Origin: JAJEFO01 sp009843725
Lineage (GTDB): Bacteria; Pseudomonadota; Alphaproteobacteria; Rhodobacterales; Rhodobacteraceae
Direction of reading: 5' to 3'
DNA length: 64,000 nt
Assembly: GCA_965243215.1 (NCBI GenBank)
Contig: CBDEUJ010000003.1
Span: 992,001-1,056,000, forward strand
Positions 16,218 through 25,379 of the stretch are shown here, piece by piece (position 1 is the first letter of the stretch; every line of letters begins with the position of its first letter). The notes beneath the pieces are model-generated. The model was given only the letters and a program-made list of their open reading frames with translations, ran no database searches and was not told where the DNA came from. The position numbers were made by a program, and so were the translations under genes.

Positions 16218-19200
16218 ATGATCGCCTACTTCTCCCGGCACCCGGTCGCGGCAAACCTCCTGTTGCTGGGCACGCTGGTTCTCGGCGGGCTTTCCCTGCC
16301 GGACCTTGAACGCGAGAGCTTCCCGGAATCTCTTCCTTCCATGGTTTCGGTGCTCGTCGCCTACCCGGGCGCTTCGGCGGCGGATGTGGACGACCTGGTC
16401 TGCCTGGAACTCGACGCGGCGCTCCGTGAGGTCGATGACCTGGACGAGCTTGAATGCCTGTCCGTGGAGGGCAGGGCCACTGCGACGCTCACCATGGCGG
16501 AAGACGGTGACATCGGGCAGTTCTACAACGACGTGCTGTCAACCGTGTCCGCGACGGGCGGTCTTCCCGCGGAGACCGAGGCGCCGGTCGTGTCGATTCT
16601 CGGGCAGACCGAGCTTGTCGCCCTGGTCGCGGTCTCCGGCATTGCAACGGAAGACGGGCTGATCCGCTACGCCGACAGCCTGGCAACGGACATCGCCGCC
16701 CTGAAGCTTGTCCATTCGGTGGATGTCTCCGGAGTCTCCGAAAACGAATTCCGTGTTTCCCTGGACCAGAAGGCGTTGCGCCGTTACGGGATCAGCGCGA
16801 ATTCCGTCTCCGACGCGATGAGCGCGCGATCGCTTCGCGCGCCGGTCGGAACGGTCAGCACGGAAGGCAGAAGCATAGTCCTCAGGTATTCCGACGCCAG
16901 GCGCACGATCTCGGAACTCGAGAGCCTGGTCGTCTTGCAGAACGATTCGGGAGCGCTGGTCCGCCTCTCGGACCTCGCAGAGGTCACGCTTGAAGAGCTC
17001 GCCCCGGAGCGGCGCGCCTTCATGGACGGACAAAGGGCCGCGATCCTGAGAATCAACAAGACCAGGAAGGCAGATGCCATAGATGCCTTCGACCAGGTCG
17101 AGGCGCTCCTGGACAGGGAGCGGGCAAGATACCCGGCTCCCTTCCGCCTGACCGTGATCAACAACACCACCGAGGTCATAAGGGACCGAATCGCGCTTGT
17201 CGGAGGCAACGCGGCCGCCAGCGTCGCCCTGGTCATTCTGGTGATGTGCTTCTTCTTCACGGTCCGCGAAGCGGTATGGATCTCCCTGGCGCTTCCGTTC
17301 TCGTTCTTCGCTGCAGCGTTCGCCATGAGCATCGTCGGGGTGTCGATCAACATGATCAGCCTCGTTGCGCTCCTGATGGCGGTCGGTCTCATCATGGACG
17401 ACAGCATCGTGATAGCGGAAAACATCGCGAACTGGCGCAAAAGAGGCGGCAGCGACAGCGTCGCTCGAAGCGTGCTTGAGGTCATGCCCGGAGTGGTCTG
17501 CTCGTTCCTGACGACGGCCTGCGTCTTCGCGCCCCTCATGTTCCTGTCGGGTGAAGTCGGGGCAATCCTGAAAGTCATCCCGCTGGTTCTCCTCATCACG
17601 ATGGGAGCGAGCCTGCTCGAGGCATTCCTGGTGCTTCCGAACCACATGGCCCACGTCCGGGTCGATTCGAGGGCCAACGCCGGTCGCCTTGCGCCGCGCT
17701 TGCTGGTTCGCCTGAGGGACGACTGCGTCCTGCCGGCGGCAGCGCTGCTGACGCGCTGGCGGTACCTGACCGTCGGTTCCGTGTTCGCGCTCCTCATATT
17801 CAGCGTCGGGCTCATAGCTTCTGGAACCGTCAAGGTCATCGTCTTTCCCACCATTGAGGGTGACACGGTAGAGGCGCGCATCGCGTTGACTCCCGGACTT
17901 CCGCTCGGCCGCACGCAGACGGTCGTTCGTCAGCTCGAGGACTCCCTGAGAAGAGTTGACGAAGAGTTGTCCGCCAGCACCGAAAGAGGCCAGCCGCTGG
18001 TTCTGCGTGTCCTGACGACGTTCGCCTCAAACGTGGATGTCAAGGACAACGGGCCGCACACGGCGACCATCACGGTCGACCTTTTGAACAGCGAAGAGAG
18101 AAACGTGTCCGCCGAAGAGATGCTGAGCGCGTGGCGGGCCGCTGCCGGGCCGATCCCGGACCTGGTGCAGGCCAACTTCACCCAGACCGCGCTGGGCCCG
18201 GGCGGCAACGACCTCGAGGTCCAGCTGTTCGGGCAGGATCTGGCGGAGCTCGAACTTGCGGCGGATGACCTGCGAAGCAGACTGCTGGCGCGCGACGACG
18301 TGACAGCGGCCTACCAGAACTTCTATGCGGGCCAGCCTGAGATCCGGCTGACTCTCAACGAGTTCGCCTACGCGAGCGGCCTGACGCCGCAATCGGTCGT
18401 GAACCAGCTGCGCGCAGCCTTTTCCGGAACGGAGACCGACAGCTTCCGTGTCGGGCAGTCTGGCATGACGGTGAATGTCGAACTTGGCGACAGCATACCG
18501 TCGATCGTGGATCTGGAGGCCTTCCCGATTGCGATAGCCGACGGCAAGCAGGTTTCTCTCGGTTCGATCGCCGACCTGGATCGCTCGCTTGCCTACGGAC
18601 AGATCACGCGCCAGAACGGCACGGCCGTCGCCAGAATCATCGGGCAGATCGATCGCGACGCCACTACATCGACCGAGATTTCCCGCGCCGTCGTCGACGA
18701 GCTTGCCCCCTTGCTGAAAGACAGGTTCTCCGGTGTCAGCGTCGAAATCGGCGGTGGCGCCGAGGCCCAGCAGGAGTTCCAGAATTCGATCCTGACGGCC
18801 TTCCTGTTCGGCCTGATCGGCGTCTACATCGTCCTGGCGTTCCAGTTCCGCAGCTACGCGCTGCCGCTGATGATCATGCTGTCCATCCCGTTCGCCATTG
18901 TCGGCATGGTGTTCGGGCATCTCTTGATGGGCCTGGACATCTCGATGCCAAGCTTGATCGGGTTTGCCTCGCTCGCCGGCGTGGTCGTGAACAATTCCAT
19001 TCTCTTTGTGACTTTCTTCATCGCCGCCCTCCGCGAGAGCGACTACCTGGCCGCCGCGATTCAAGCGGTCCGAAGCAGGTTCCGGCCCGCACTGCTTTCC
19101 ACGCTCACGACCTTCATCGGCCTGACGCCGATCTTGACCGAGACCAGTCCCCAGGCACAGGTGCTGGTGCCGCTCGTCGTCTCGGTCGCATTCGGGTTGC

Positions 19201-19322
19201 TCTCGTCCACCCTGATTGTCGCTTTCGTCTTTCCCTGCATCCTCGGCATCTACTTCGACTTCAGGGATGTCAGGAAGTGGCTCGCGGGATTCGATGCCAA
19301 AGCAGCGGATGACAGTCCCTAG
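16218..19322 (+). CDS. RND efflux transporter permease (AcrB/HAE1-like)
   Basis: The 1034-residue protein is full length for an RND pump: two repeats of one plus five membrane helices with two large periplasmic loops. The first helix begins at MIAYFSRHPVAANLLLLG. The proton-relay aspartates are visible in helix 4 (GLIMDDSIVIAENI, near residue 394), and the second-half signature is FASLAGVVVNNSIL. The frame is open before ATG 16218, but that part lies within the adaptor gene. It couples proton entry to export through the adaptor just upstream. Drug, lipid or metabolite export are all possible. Confidence 0.93.
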   Translation: MIAYFSRHPVAANLLLLGTLVLGGLSLPDLERESFPESLPSMVSVLVAYPGASAADVDDLVCLELDAALREVDDLDELECLSVEGRATATLTMAEDGDIGQFYNDVLSTVSATGGLPAETEAPVVSILGQTELVALVAVSGIATEDGLIRYADSLATDIAALKLVHSVDVSGVSENEFRVSLDQKALRRYGISANSVSDAMSARSLRAPVGTVSTEGRSIVLRYSDARRTISELESLVVLQNDSGALVRLSDLAEVTLEELAPERRAFMDGQRAAILRINKTRKADAIDAFDQVEALLDRERARYPAPFRLTVINNTTEVIRDRIALVGGNAAASVALVILVMCFFFTVREAVWISLALPFSFFAAAFAMSIVGVSINMISLVALLMAVGLIMDDSIVIAENIANWRKRGGSDSVARSVLEVMPGVVCSFLTTACVFAPLMFLSGEVGAILKVIPLVLLITMGASLLEAFLVLPNHMAHVRVDSRANAGRLAPRLLVRLRDDCVLPAAALLTRWRYLTVGSVFALLIFSVGLIASGTVKVIVFPTIEGDTVEARIALTPGLPLGRTQTVVRQLEDSLRRVDEELSASTERGQPLVLRVLTTFASNVDVKDNGPHTATITVDLLNSEERNVSAEEMLSAWRAAAGPIPDLVQANFTQTALGPGGNDLEVQLFGQDLAELELAADDLRSRLLARDDVTAAYQNFYAGQPEIRLTLNEFAYASGLTPQSVVNQLRAAFSGTETDSFRVGQSGMTVNVELGDSIPSIVDLEAFPIAIADGKQVSLGSIADLDRSLAYGQITRQNGTAVARIIGQIDRDATTSTEISRAVVDELAPLLKDRFSGVSVEIGGGAEAQQEFQNSILTAFLFGLIGVYIVLAFQFRSYALPLMIMLSIPFAIVGMVFGHLLMGLDISMPSLIGFASLAGVVVNNSILFVTFFIAALRESDYLAAAIQAVRSRFRPALLSTLTTFIGLTPILTETSPQAQVLVPLVVSVAFGLLSSTLIVAFVFPCILGIYFDFRDVRKWLAGFDAKAADDSP

Positions 19323-19705
19323 GACTTCCATTCCCGGTTGAAGCAGGTCGTTGCGAGCAGTTGCGCCGCAGCGGCAGGACCGGCGCCGAGATCGATCTGG
19401 CTGGCGGCCGGCACCCGCCGAATTGGCCGCGCGCCGTCACGCAACGGAGTTCGATGACGAACTTCAGGCGGGCAAGTCAGGCCCATGAAACCGGAACGGG
19501 CTCGTCGAGAATGCCCGAATTCCGGAACACCTCGCCGCCTTCGGAACGAGTGCGTGGCCGCAGGCCCTTCGCGAACCGTGCTCTCGATGAACCCCGGCGT
19601 CGTGGCAGCCCTGGATGCAGAATCTTGCCAATCCGACGCTCAAGGGGCCGCAATGGCCAGGGTCATGCAAGACCACGTCATTCTGCCCATCCGTGTGCCG
19701 TCCAT
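19323..19705 (+). other. 383-bp intergenic region between convergent genes
   Basis: This lies between the end of the RND pump gene and the end of cysQ on the opposite strand. Open frames here give low-complexity, family-less translations. I see no strong hairpin followed by T residues and no RNA gene. Confidence 0.5.
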
Positions 19706-20530
19706 TCAGCCTGATTGCTCGGCAGCGAGGATCACGCCGGGTGCATGCGCGAGAAAGAACGGGTTTCGAAAGGATGGCTTGCCATAGGCGAGAGGCTCGT
19801 GCGTCGTCTTCCGGACCACGTGCCCTCCGGCAGCGGCCAGGACGGCGTGACCGGCGGCCGTGTCCCACTCCATCGTCGGTCCAAGACGCGGATAGAAGTC
19901 CGCCTCTCCCGTCGCCACAAGGCAGAACTTGAGTGACGAGCCCGCGCTCACCAGGTCTGCCACTTCGTACCTCGCTATGTAGTCGTCCGTTGCCTGGTCC
20001 CTGTGCGACTTCGATGCCACCACACGCAACGCCGCGTTGTCCGGTTCAGCGACCCTGACGGGATGCGTGTCGCCAGGCCTGTCCGCGTCCAGGTCCCCCG
20101 TTTCCTCGATCGCGCCACCTTCCGGCAAGGTCATGAACAGCCGTCCCTTCGCCGGCGCATAGACGGCGCCCAGCGTCGGGCTCCCGTCCTCGACCAATGC
20201 GATGTTCACCGTGAAGTCGCCCCTGCGCTGCACGAATTCCCTCGTGCCGTCCAGCGGGTCAACGATCAGGAACGTCCCGACCGACAGGTCGTGGGTCGCG
20301 GACTGCTCCTCGGTTACCAGAGGCAGATCCGGGAATCCGGCCCTCAGCCCTGCGGCGATCAGCCTGTCGGCAGCCTCGTCCGCTTCCGTGACGGGGGACG
20401 AATCCCGCTTTTTCCTGACCGCGATGCCGTCGCGCCAATAGATCTCCATGATGGCCTCGCCAGCCTGAATCGCCAGGCGGCGCATGGTCGACGCCAGCGC
20501 GTCCCGATCGGCATTCAACAAGGATTCCAC
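19706..20530 (-). CDS. cysQ: 3'(2'),5'-bisphosphate nucleotidase
   Basis: The 274-residue member of the inositol monophosphatase superfamily hydrolyses 3'-phosphoadenosine 5'-phosphate to AMP, clearing a by-product of sulfate assimilation. Metal-binding motifs are the Glu in VTEEQ, DPLDGTREF and EWDTAAGHAVL. DPLDGTREF with Arg-Glu-Phe is the CysQ variant of the IMPase signature. Start is GTG at 20530 with GGGGGAG 4 bases upstream. It lies 111 bases downstream of alkB on the same strand. Confidence 0.92.
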   Translation of the reverse strand: MESLLNADRDALASTMRRLAIQAGEAIMEIYWRDGIAVRKKRDSSPVTEADEAADRLIAAGLRAGFPDLPLVTEEQSATHDLSVGTFLIVDPLDGTREFVQRRGDFTVNIALVEDGSPTLGAVYAPAKGRLFMTLPEGGAIEETGDLDADRPGDTHPVRVAEPDNAALRVVASKSHRDQATDDYIARYEVADLVSAGSSLKFCLVATGEADFYPRLGPTMEWDTAAGHAVLAAAGGHVVRKTTHEPLAYGKPSFRNPFFLAHAPGVILAAEQSG

Positions 20531-20641
20531 CGCACTCCCCCATCGAAACGTTCCGTCAAGAATTCTTCACGCTTATTGTCGTCTCGGAGCGCAGGGGCAA
20601 CCAGAACCCGCGGGCAGCACCGGTCCGGCGGCCATTCCGGC

Positions 20642-21250
20642 CTAGCCCGCCACCCTCATGGTGACGTTGATCCGGCCGCCATCGGGCAGAAGGGATGACG
20701 AGCCGAAACGAATCCGGTCAATGCCGTGATATGCCAGCCGTGCCGAGCCGGACAGCACGGCCACATCGCCGGAATTCAGCCAGATGGATCGTGTCGAACC
20801 GCCACGGGCCGCCCGCCCGATCCTGAACAGCGCGTCATCTCCGAGCGAAATCGAGACGACCGGCCAATTCAGATCGGCCTCGTCCCGGTCCTGGTGCATT
20901 CCCATCTTCGCTCCCTCGCCGTAGAAGTTGACGAGGCATGAGTCCGGCATCCGCTCAACGCCCGATGCCGCCGACCAGACATCGAGCACCGTGGCAGGCA
21001 TCTCCGGCCAGGCTTCGCCGTCCGGCTGGAGCGCATCGTACCTGTATCCGGCGCGGTCCGTGATCCAGCCGACCTTTCCGGCGGCACTCATTCTCACCGA
21101 CATCTTCCTGCCGCCGGGCGTTTCATACCTGCGAAAGGGCGCAATTGCGGCGACGTCGCGCAGATCGCTCACCATTTCGCGCTGCAGGTCCGGGGAAAGA
21201 AACCCCTTCCATATCCTGACGCCATTTACATCCAACGGGGTCCCCGGCAT
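20642..21250 (-). CDS. alkB: Alpha-ketoglutarate-dependent DNA repair dioxygenase AlkB
   Basis: The 202-residue Fe(II)/2-oxoglutarate dioxygenase reverses 1-methyladenine and 3-methylcytosine damage. Key residues are visible: NFYGEGAKMGMHQDRDE carries the iron ligands His and Asp, the second His lies in LAYHGIDRI, and GGRINVTMRVAG holds the 2-oxoglutarate-binding arginines. The frame continues upstream, but ATG at 21250 gives the family N terminus (MPGTPLDVNGVRIWKGFLS). It has no ribosome site; instead TATATT lies just before it, suggesting a leaderless message. Confidence 0.92.
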   Translation of the reverse strand: MPGTPLDVNGVRIWKGFLSPDLQREMVSDLRDVAAIAPFRRYETPGGRKMSVRMSAAGKVGWITDRAGYRYDALQPDGEAWPEMPATVLDVWSAASGVERMPDSCLVNFYGEGAKMGMHQDRDEADLNWPVVSISLGDDALFRIGRAARGGSTRSIWLNSGDVAVLSGSARLAYHGIDRIRFGSSSLLPDGGRINVTMRVAG

Positions 21251-21256
21251 GGGAGC

Positions 21257-21262
21257 AATATA
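21257..21262 (-). promoter_or_regulatory. Candidate -10 element for a leaderless alkB transcript
   Basis: TATATT on the minus strand ends 6 bases before the alkB ATG, so a start point at the usual distance would fall on the A of the ATG. No Shine-Dalgarno sequence precedes the ATG. The -35 region (ATGGAA at 17-base spacing) is weak, so the promoter is only a candidate. Confidence 0.35.
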
Positions 21263-21690
21263 GCCAGATGGACGAAACGTTCCATTGGACACGAATCCGC
21301 GATCGCCATCCCGCGTGCGCCAGAGTCGCGAACACGCCCTGATGGGCCGCACGTCCTTCGCCCCAGGCCGCTCTCGATGAACAGTCCGGCGTCGGCAGTC
21401 CGGGCGCAAGGCGGCGCTCCGGTTCGGCGGATCGTGTTCGCCTCGGAACTTGCGGCAAAAGGTTGACGCCTTAGGCTGTTCCGCTTTCGCGGCACGACGT
21501 CAGGCGGTCGAAAGGCCGGGCAGGGCGAAGGCCGATCTGCAGCCCGCGCGCGGTTCCGCGCGACAAGTCCGCATGTTTCGGACACGTGCGCCCAGCCGTG
21601 ATCGGCCGGACGCTTCCCGCACGCCAGCCTTGCGTCGCAGGCCCCTTCGCTTTCGGTGCATGCGCATTGCAAATTCGCCGTCCTGACATG
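21263..21690 (+). other. 428-bp gene-free stretch between the alkB and dnaK promoters
   Basis: This is a divergent intergenic region. Frames across it are family-less and no RNA gene or strong hairpin was recognised. Only the two promoters at its ends can be supported. Confidence 0.45.
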
Positions 21691-21719
21691 CTTGCAGGCG
21701 CAATGACCCCTACCTATAT
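21691..21719 (+). promoter_or_regulatory. Heat-shock (RpoH-type) promoter of dnaK
   Basis: CTTG (21691-21694) is followed after 18 bases by CCTATAT (21713-21719). This matches the alphaproteobacterial RpoH consensus (CTTG, 17-18 bases, CYTATNT). The start point would be near 21726, giving a dnaK leader of about 105 bases. No CIRCE repeat is present, so HrcA is unlikely to control dnaK directly. Confidence 0.78.
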
Positions 21720-21831
21720 ACCCCCACGAACCCGTGATCGCCCCTTGATGCTTCACGATCCATGGGATGGAGGATTCGGTGCCGAACCGGGCCGGTCTTC
21801 CGGAAATCGCCGAAAGAAAGAGGACACAGGA

Positions 21832-23754
21832 ATGGGCAAAGTTATCGGTATTGACCTGGGCACCACGAACAGCTGCGTCGCCATCATGGATGGGTCCCAG
21901 CCCCGGGTGATAGAAAACGCCGAAGGCGCGCGAACCACCCCTTCAATCGTCGCGTTCACCGACAAGGAGCGGCTTGTAGGGCAGCCAGCCAAGCGCCAGG
22001 CAGTCACGAACCCGGAGAACACCGTCTTCGCGGTCAAGCGCCTGATCGGACGTCGCGTCGACGATGCCGAGGTGACGAAAGACAAGAAGATCGTGCCGTA
22101 TGCCATCGCGGATGGCGGCAATGGGGACGCTTGGGTCGAGGCGGGTGGCGACAAGTACTCGCCGTCGCAGATCTCGGCATTCATCCTCCAGAAGATGAAG
22201 GAAACCGCCGAGGGCTATCTTGGCGAGGACGTCACGCAAGCCGTCATCACCGTGCCGGCCTACTTCAACGACGCGCAGCGTCAGGCAACGAAGGACGCCG
22301 GCAAGATCGCCGGGCTCGAAGTGCTGCGGATCATCAACGAGCCGACCGCCGCTGCCTTGGCTTACGGACTCGACAAGAAAGAGACGAAGACCATTGCCGT
22401 CTATGACCTCGGCGGCGGCACGTTCGACATCACGATCCTTGAGATCGATGACGGCCTCTTCGAGGTGAAGTCCACGAACGGCGACACGTTTCTCGGTGGC
22501 GAGGACTTCGACATGCGGGTCGTCAGCTACCTCGCCGAGGAGTTCAAGAAAGAGCACGGCGTTGACCTGACCGCCGACAAGATGGCGCTTCAGCGCCTGA
22601 AGGAAGCGGCCGAAAAGGCGAAGATCGAGCTTTCGAGCTCCACCCAGACCGAGATCAACCAGCCGTTCATTTCGATGGATCCTGGCTCGGGCACGCCGCT
22701 CCACATGGTCATCAAGCTGACCCGTGCAAAGCTGGAGAGCCTTGTGGGCGACCTGATCAAGAAGTCGATCAAGCCGTGCCGGGCCGCCCTGAAGGATGCC
22801 GGCATCTCGACGGACAGCATCGACGAAGTCGTTCTTGTCGGCGGCATGACGCGGATGCCGAAGGTCATCGAGGAAGTCACGAAGTTCTTCGGAAAGGAGC
22901 CGCACAAGGGCGTGAACCCCGACGAGGTCGTCGCCATGGGCGCCGCCATTCAGGCCGGCGTTCTTCAAGGCGACGTCAAGGATGTCGTCCTCCTCGACGT
23001 GACGCCGCTTTCCCTGGGCATCGAAACGCTGGGCGGCGTCTTCACCCGGCTCATCGACCGCAACACGACGATTCCCACGAAGAAGTCGCAGATCTTCTCG
23101 ACCGCCGAGGACAACCAGAATGCGGTTACCATCCGCGTCTTCCAGGGCGAACGCGAAATGGCGGCGGACAACAAGATTCTCGGCCAGTTCAACCTGGAAG
23201 AGATCCCTCCTGCGCCGCGGGGAATGCCCCAGATCGAGGTGACATTCGACATTGACGCCAACGGAATCGTCAGCGTGTCCGCCAAGGACAAGGGCACCGG
23301 CAAGGAGCAGAAGATCACGATCCAGGCGTCGAGCGGCCTTTCGGACGAAGAAATCGAACGGATGGTCAAGGATGCCGAGGAGAACGCCGAGGCCGACCGG
23401 GAGCGCCGGGAGCTGGTCGAGGCGAAGAACAGTGCCGAAAGCAAGATCGATTACTACGAGAAGCAGATCAAGGAGCATGCCGACAAGGTCGACCCGACCA
23501 CGGTCGAGGCGATCGAGCTGGCCATCTCCGCGCTCAAGGACGACCTCGAGAACGAGGATGTCACGGCAGACAAGCTGCAATCCGGCATTCGCAACCTGGA
23601 AGAGGCGTCGATGAAGCTGGGCGAGGCGATCTACAAGGCGCAGGCCGAGACTGCCGGCGATGCCGACCCGGACGACGAAGACGAACCGCGCGGCGTGGAT
23701 GACGACATTGTCGATGCCGACTTCGAAGACCTCGAAGACGACAAGCGCGCGTGA
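21832..23754 (+). CDS. dnaK: Molecular chaperone DnaK (Hsp70)
   Basis: The 640-residue protein has the expected Hsp70 architecture. The ATPase domain (about 1-380) begins GKVIGIDLGTTNSCVAIMDG, with YDLGGGTFD further in. A substrate-binding domain and helical lid follow, ending in an acidic tail DADFEDLEDD. It folds and refolds proteins with DnaJ (next gene) and GrpE (57 kb in this window). ATG 21832 is preceded by AGGACACAGGA; the longer upstream frame crosses the promoter and is not coding. Expression is probably heat-inducible through the CTTG/CCTATAT promoter. Confidence 0.98.
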   Translation: MGKVIGIDLGTTNSCVAIMDGSQPRVIENAEGARTTPSIVAFTDKERLVGQPAKRQAVTNPENTVFAVKRLIGRRVDDAEVTKDKKIVPYAIADGGNGDAWVEAGGDKYSPSQISAFILQKMKETAEGYLGEDVTQAVITVPAYFNDAQRQATKDAGKIAGLEVLRIINEPTAAALAYGLDKKETKTIAVYDLGGGTFDITILEIDDGLFEVKSTNGDTFLGGEDFDMRVVSYLAEEFKKEHGVDLTADKMALQRLKEAAEKAKIELSSSTQTEINQPFISMDPGSGTPLHMVIKLTRAKLESLVGDLIKKSIKPCRAALKDAGISTDSIDEVVLVGGMTRMPKVIEEVTKFFGKEPHKGVNPDEVVAMGAAIQAGVLQGDVKDVVLLDVTPLSLGIETLGGVFTRLIDRNTTIPTKKSQIFSTAEDNQNAVTIRVFQGEREMAADNKILGQFNLEEIPPAPRGMPQIEVTFDIDANGIVSVSAKDKGTGKEQKITIQASSGLSDEEIERMVKDAEENAEADRERRELVEAKNSAESKIDYYEKQIKEHADKVDPTTVEAIELAISALKDDLENEDVTADKLQSGIRNLEEASMKLGEAIYKAQAETAGDADPDDEDEPRGVDDDIVDADFEDLEDDKRA

Positions 23755-23773
23755 CGCCGCTTGGCGCGATTTT

Positions 23774-23804
23774 CGACCGGCCCGAGGCCTTCTCGGGCCG
23801 GTCG
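23774..23804 (+). promoter_or_regulatory. Hairpin between dnaK and dnaJ
   Basis: A perfect 13-bp GC-rich stem (CGACCGGCCCGAG with CTCGGGCCGGTCG) and 5-base loop lies 20 bases after the dnaK stop and 23 bases before dnaJ. No T-run follows, so it probably acts as a partial terminator or mRNA-end stabiliser giving more DnaK than DnaJ. The role is inferred. Confidence 0.6.
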
Positions 23805-23827
23805 TAGCGCTTCGAGGGGAATGAGGC

Positions 23828-24973
23828 ATGTCCAAGCGCGATTTCTACGAGGTTCTTGGGGTCTCCAGGGGGGCGTCGCCCGAAGAGCTGAAAAAGGCGT
23901 ACCGACGCAAGGCGAAGGACCTTCACCCGGACAGGAACTCGGACAATCCCAAGGCCGAAGCCCAGTTCAAGGAAGTCAACGAAGCGTACGAGATCCTCAG
24001 GGACGCCGAGAAGAAGGCAGCCTATGACCGTTTTGGCCATGCCGCATTCGAAGGTGGCATGGGTGGCGGGGCGCACCCCGGTCGCGAATACGCAGGCGGC
24101 GACTTCGCAAGCGCGTTCTCGGATGTCTTTGACGACCTCTTCGGCGACATAACCGGATCTCGCCGCGGGAAAAGGCAGCAGCGCGCCACGCGCGGCTCGG
24201 ACCTGCGTTACAACCTGCGGGTGACGCTCGAAGACGCGTATTCGGGCGTTCAGAATTCCATCAGGGTGCCCACCGCCCTGTCCTGTGAAACCTGCAACGG
24301 CACGGGAGCGGAAGGCGGCGCGGAACCGGAGCCTTGCCCGACATGCTCGGGCCTCGGAAAGGTGCGTGCAAGCCAGGGATTCTTCACGGTGGAGCGCACC
24401 TGCCCCACATGCTCGGGCGCCGGCCATCTCATCAGGAATCCGTGCGGGTCCTGCGGCGGGTCCGGACGGGTCGCGAAAGAGCGCTCGCTTTCCGTCAACA
24501 TTCCCGTTGGCGTGGAAACCGGAACGCGGATCCGGCTCGCCGGCGAGGGCGAGGCGGGGCTGCGGGGAGGACCGTCCGGCGATCTCTACATCTTCATCGA
24601 AGTCGCCGAACATGCGCTGTTTCTGCGGGACGGAATGAACCTGTATTGCCAGGTGCCAGTGTCAATGGCGACGGCCGCGCTTGGAGGCGACATCGAGGTT
24701 CCGACCATCGACGGCGGACGCAGCCGCGTGAAGATCCCGACCGGCAGCCAGGCGGGACGCCAGATGCGGCTTCGGGGAAAGGGCATGCCGTCGCTGAGGG
24801 GCGGCGGCCACGGCGACATGGTGGTCGAGCTTGCGGTCGAGACGCCGGTCAACCTGACCGCCAGGCAAAAGGAGCTGCTTCGCGAATTTGAAATGCTCTC
24901 GGCGGAGAACAATCCCAAGAGCTCGGGATTCTTCGAGAAAGTGAAATCCTTCTGGGAAGGCATGAAGGCCTGA
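23828..24973 (+). CDS. dnaJ: Co-chaperone DnaJ (Hsp40)
   Basis: This is a full type I DnaJ of 381 residues. The J domain has the HPD motif in DLHPDRN (near residue 35). A Gly-rich linker follows, then four zinc-finger repeats between about 153 and 213 (CETCNGTG, CPTCSGLG, CPTCSGAG, CGSCGGSG) and the C-terminal substrate domains. It delivers clients to DnaK and stimulates its ATPase. It is separated from dnaK by 73 bases with a strong hairpin and is probably cotranscribed from the heat-shock promoter. Confidence 0.98.
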   Translation: MSKRDFYEVLGVSRGASPEELKKAYRRKAKDLHPDRNSDNPKAEAQFKEVNEAYEILRDAEKKAAYDRFGHAAFEGGMGGGAHPGREYAGGDFASAFSDVFDDLFGDITGSRRGKRQQRATRGSDLRYNLRVTLEDAYSGVQNSIRVPTALSCETCNGTGAEGGAEPEPCPTCSGLGKVRASQGFFTVERTCPTCSGAGHLIRNPCGSCGGSGRVAKERSLSVNIPVGVETGTRIRLAGEGEAGLRGGPSGDLYIFIEVAEHALFLRDGMNLYCQVPVSMATAALGGDIEVPTIDGGRSRVKIPTGSQAGRQMRLRGKGMPSLRGGGHGDMVVELAVETPVNLTARQKELLREFEMLSAENNPKSSGFFEKVKSFWEGMKA

Positions 24974-25379
24974 TCGACCGTCCTCGCCAGGGCGCGGACA
25001 TCGACATGCCCGTCGAGCGCAGGGGCCAGCCTTGCCGATCGTTCAAGCAAGGCTTCCTCGTTTTCGGACTTGAGGCAACGGAACGGGCGGGCGCCTTGCC
25101 GAGCGTCTTGAGCGGCAGCTCCAAGGCTGCAACATGCCCGCGCACGGACGCGTTCGCGCTCCCCTCTCCATGAGATACAGCCCGCCCAATCTCGCACCGC
25201 CCGCCCCGCAGCGGCGAGAGAACTGACTCGCGCCGCATGCCTCCGACGTCCTGGCAAGGTTGCCGCCAGTTTCTCCAGGGACCGGTCTGCCGGATTGCCG
25301 GGCGCCGGGCCGCGGTGGCGCGAGCGTCGAAATCCGTGGCCTGCAATGCCGCTCCGCGCGCTTCAGGGCGCTGCGGAAT
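24974..25379 (+). other. 406-bp intergenic region between convergent dnaJ and secA
   Basis: Open frames exist but change register without family-like sequence. No T-rich terminator, RNA gene or repeat was recognised. On the minus strand short protein-like segments appear in two different frames, which could be a decayed gene, but this is too weak to call. Confidence 0.45.

Noticed and set aside
24974..25379. Decayed gene between dnaJ and secA on the minus strand
   Set aside because: Protein-like fragments occur in different frames but resemble no family; chance cannot be excluded.
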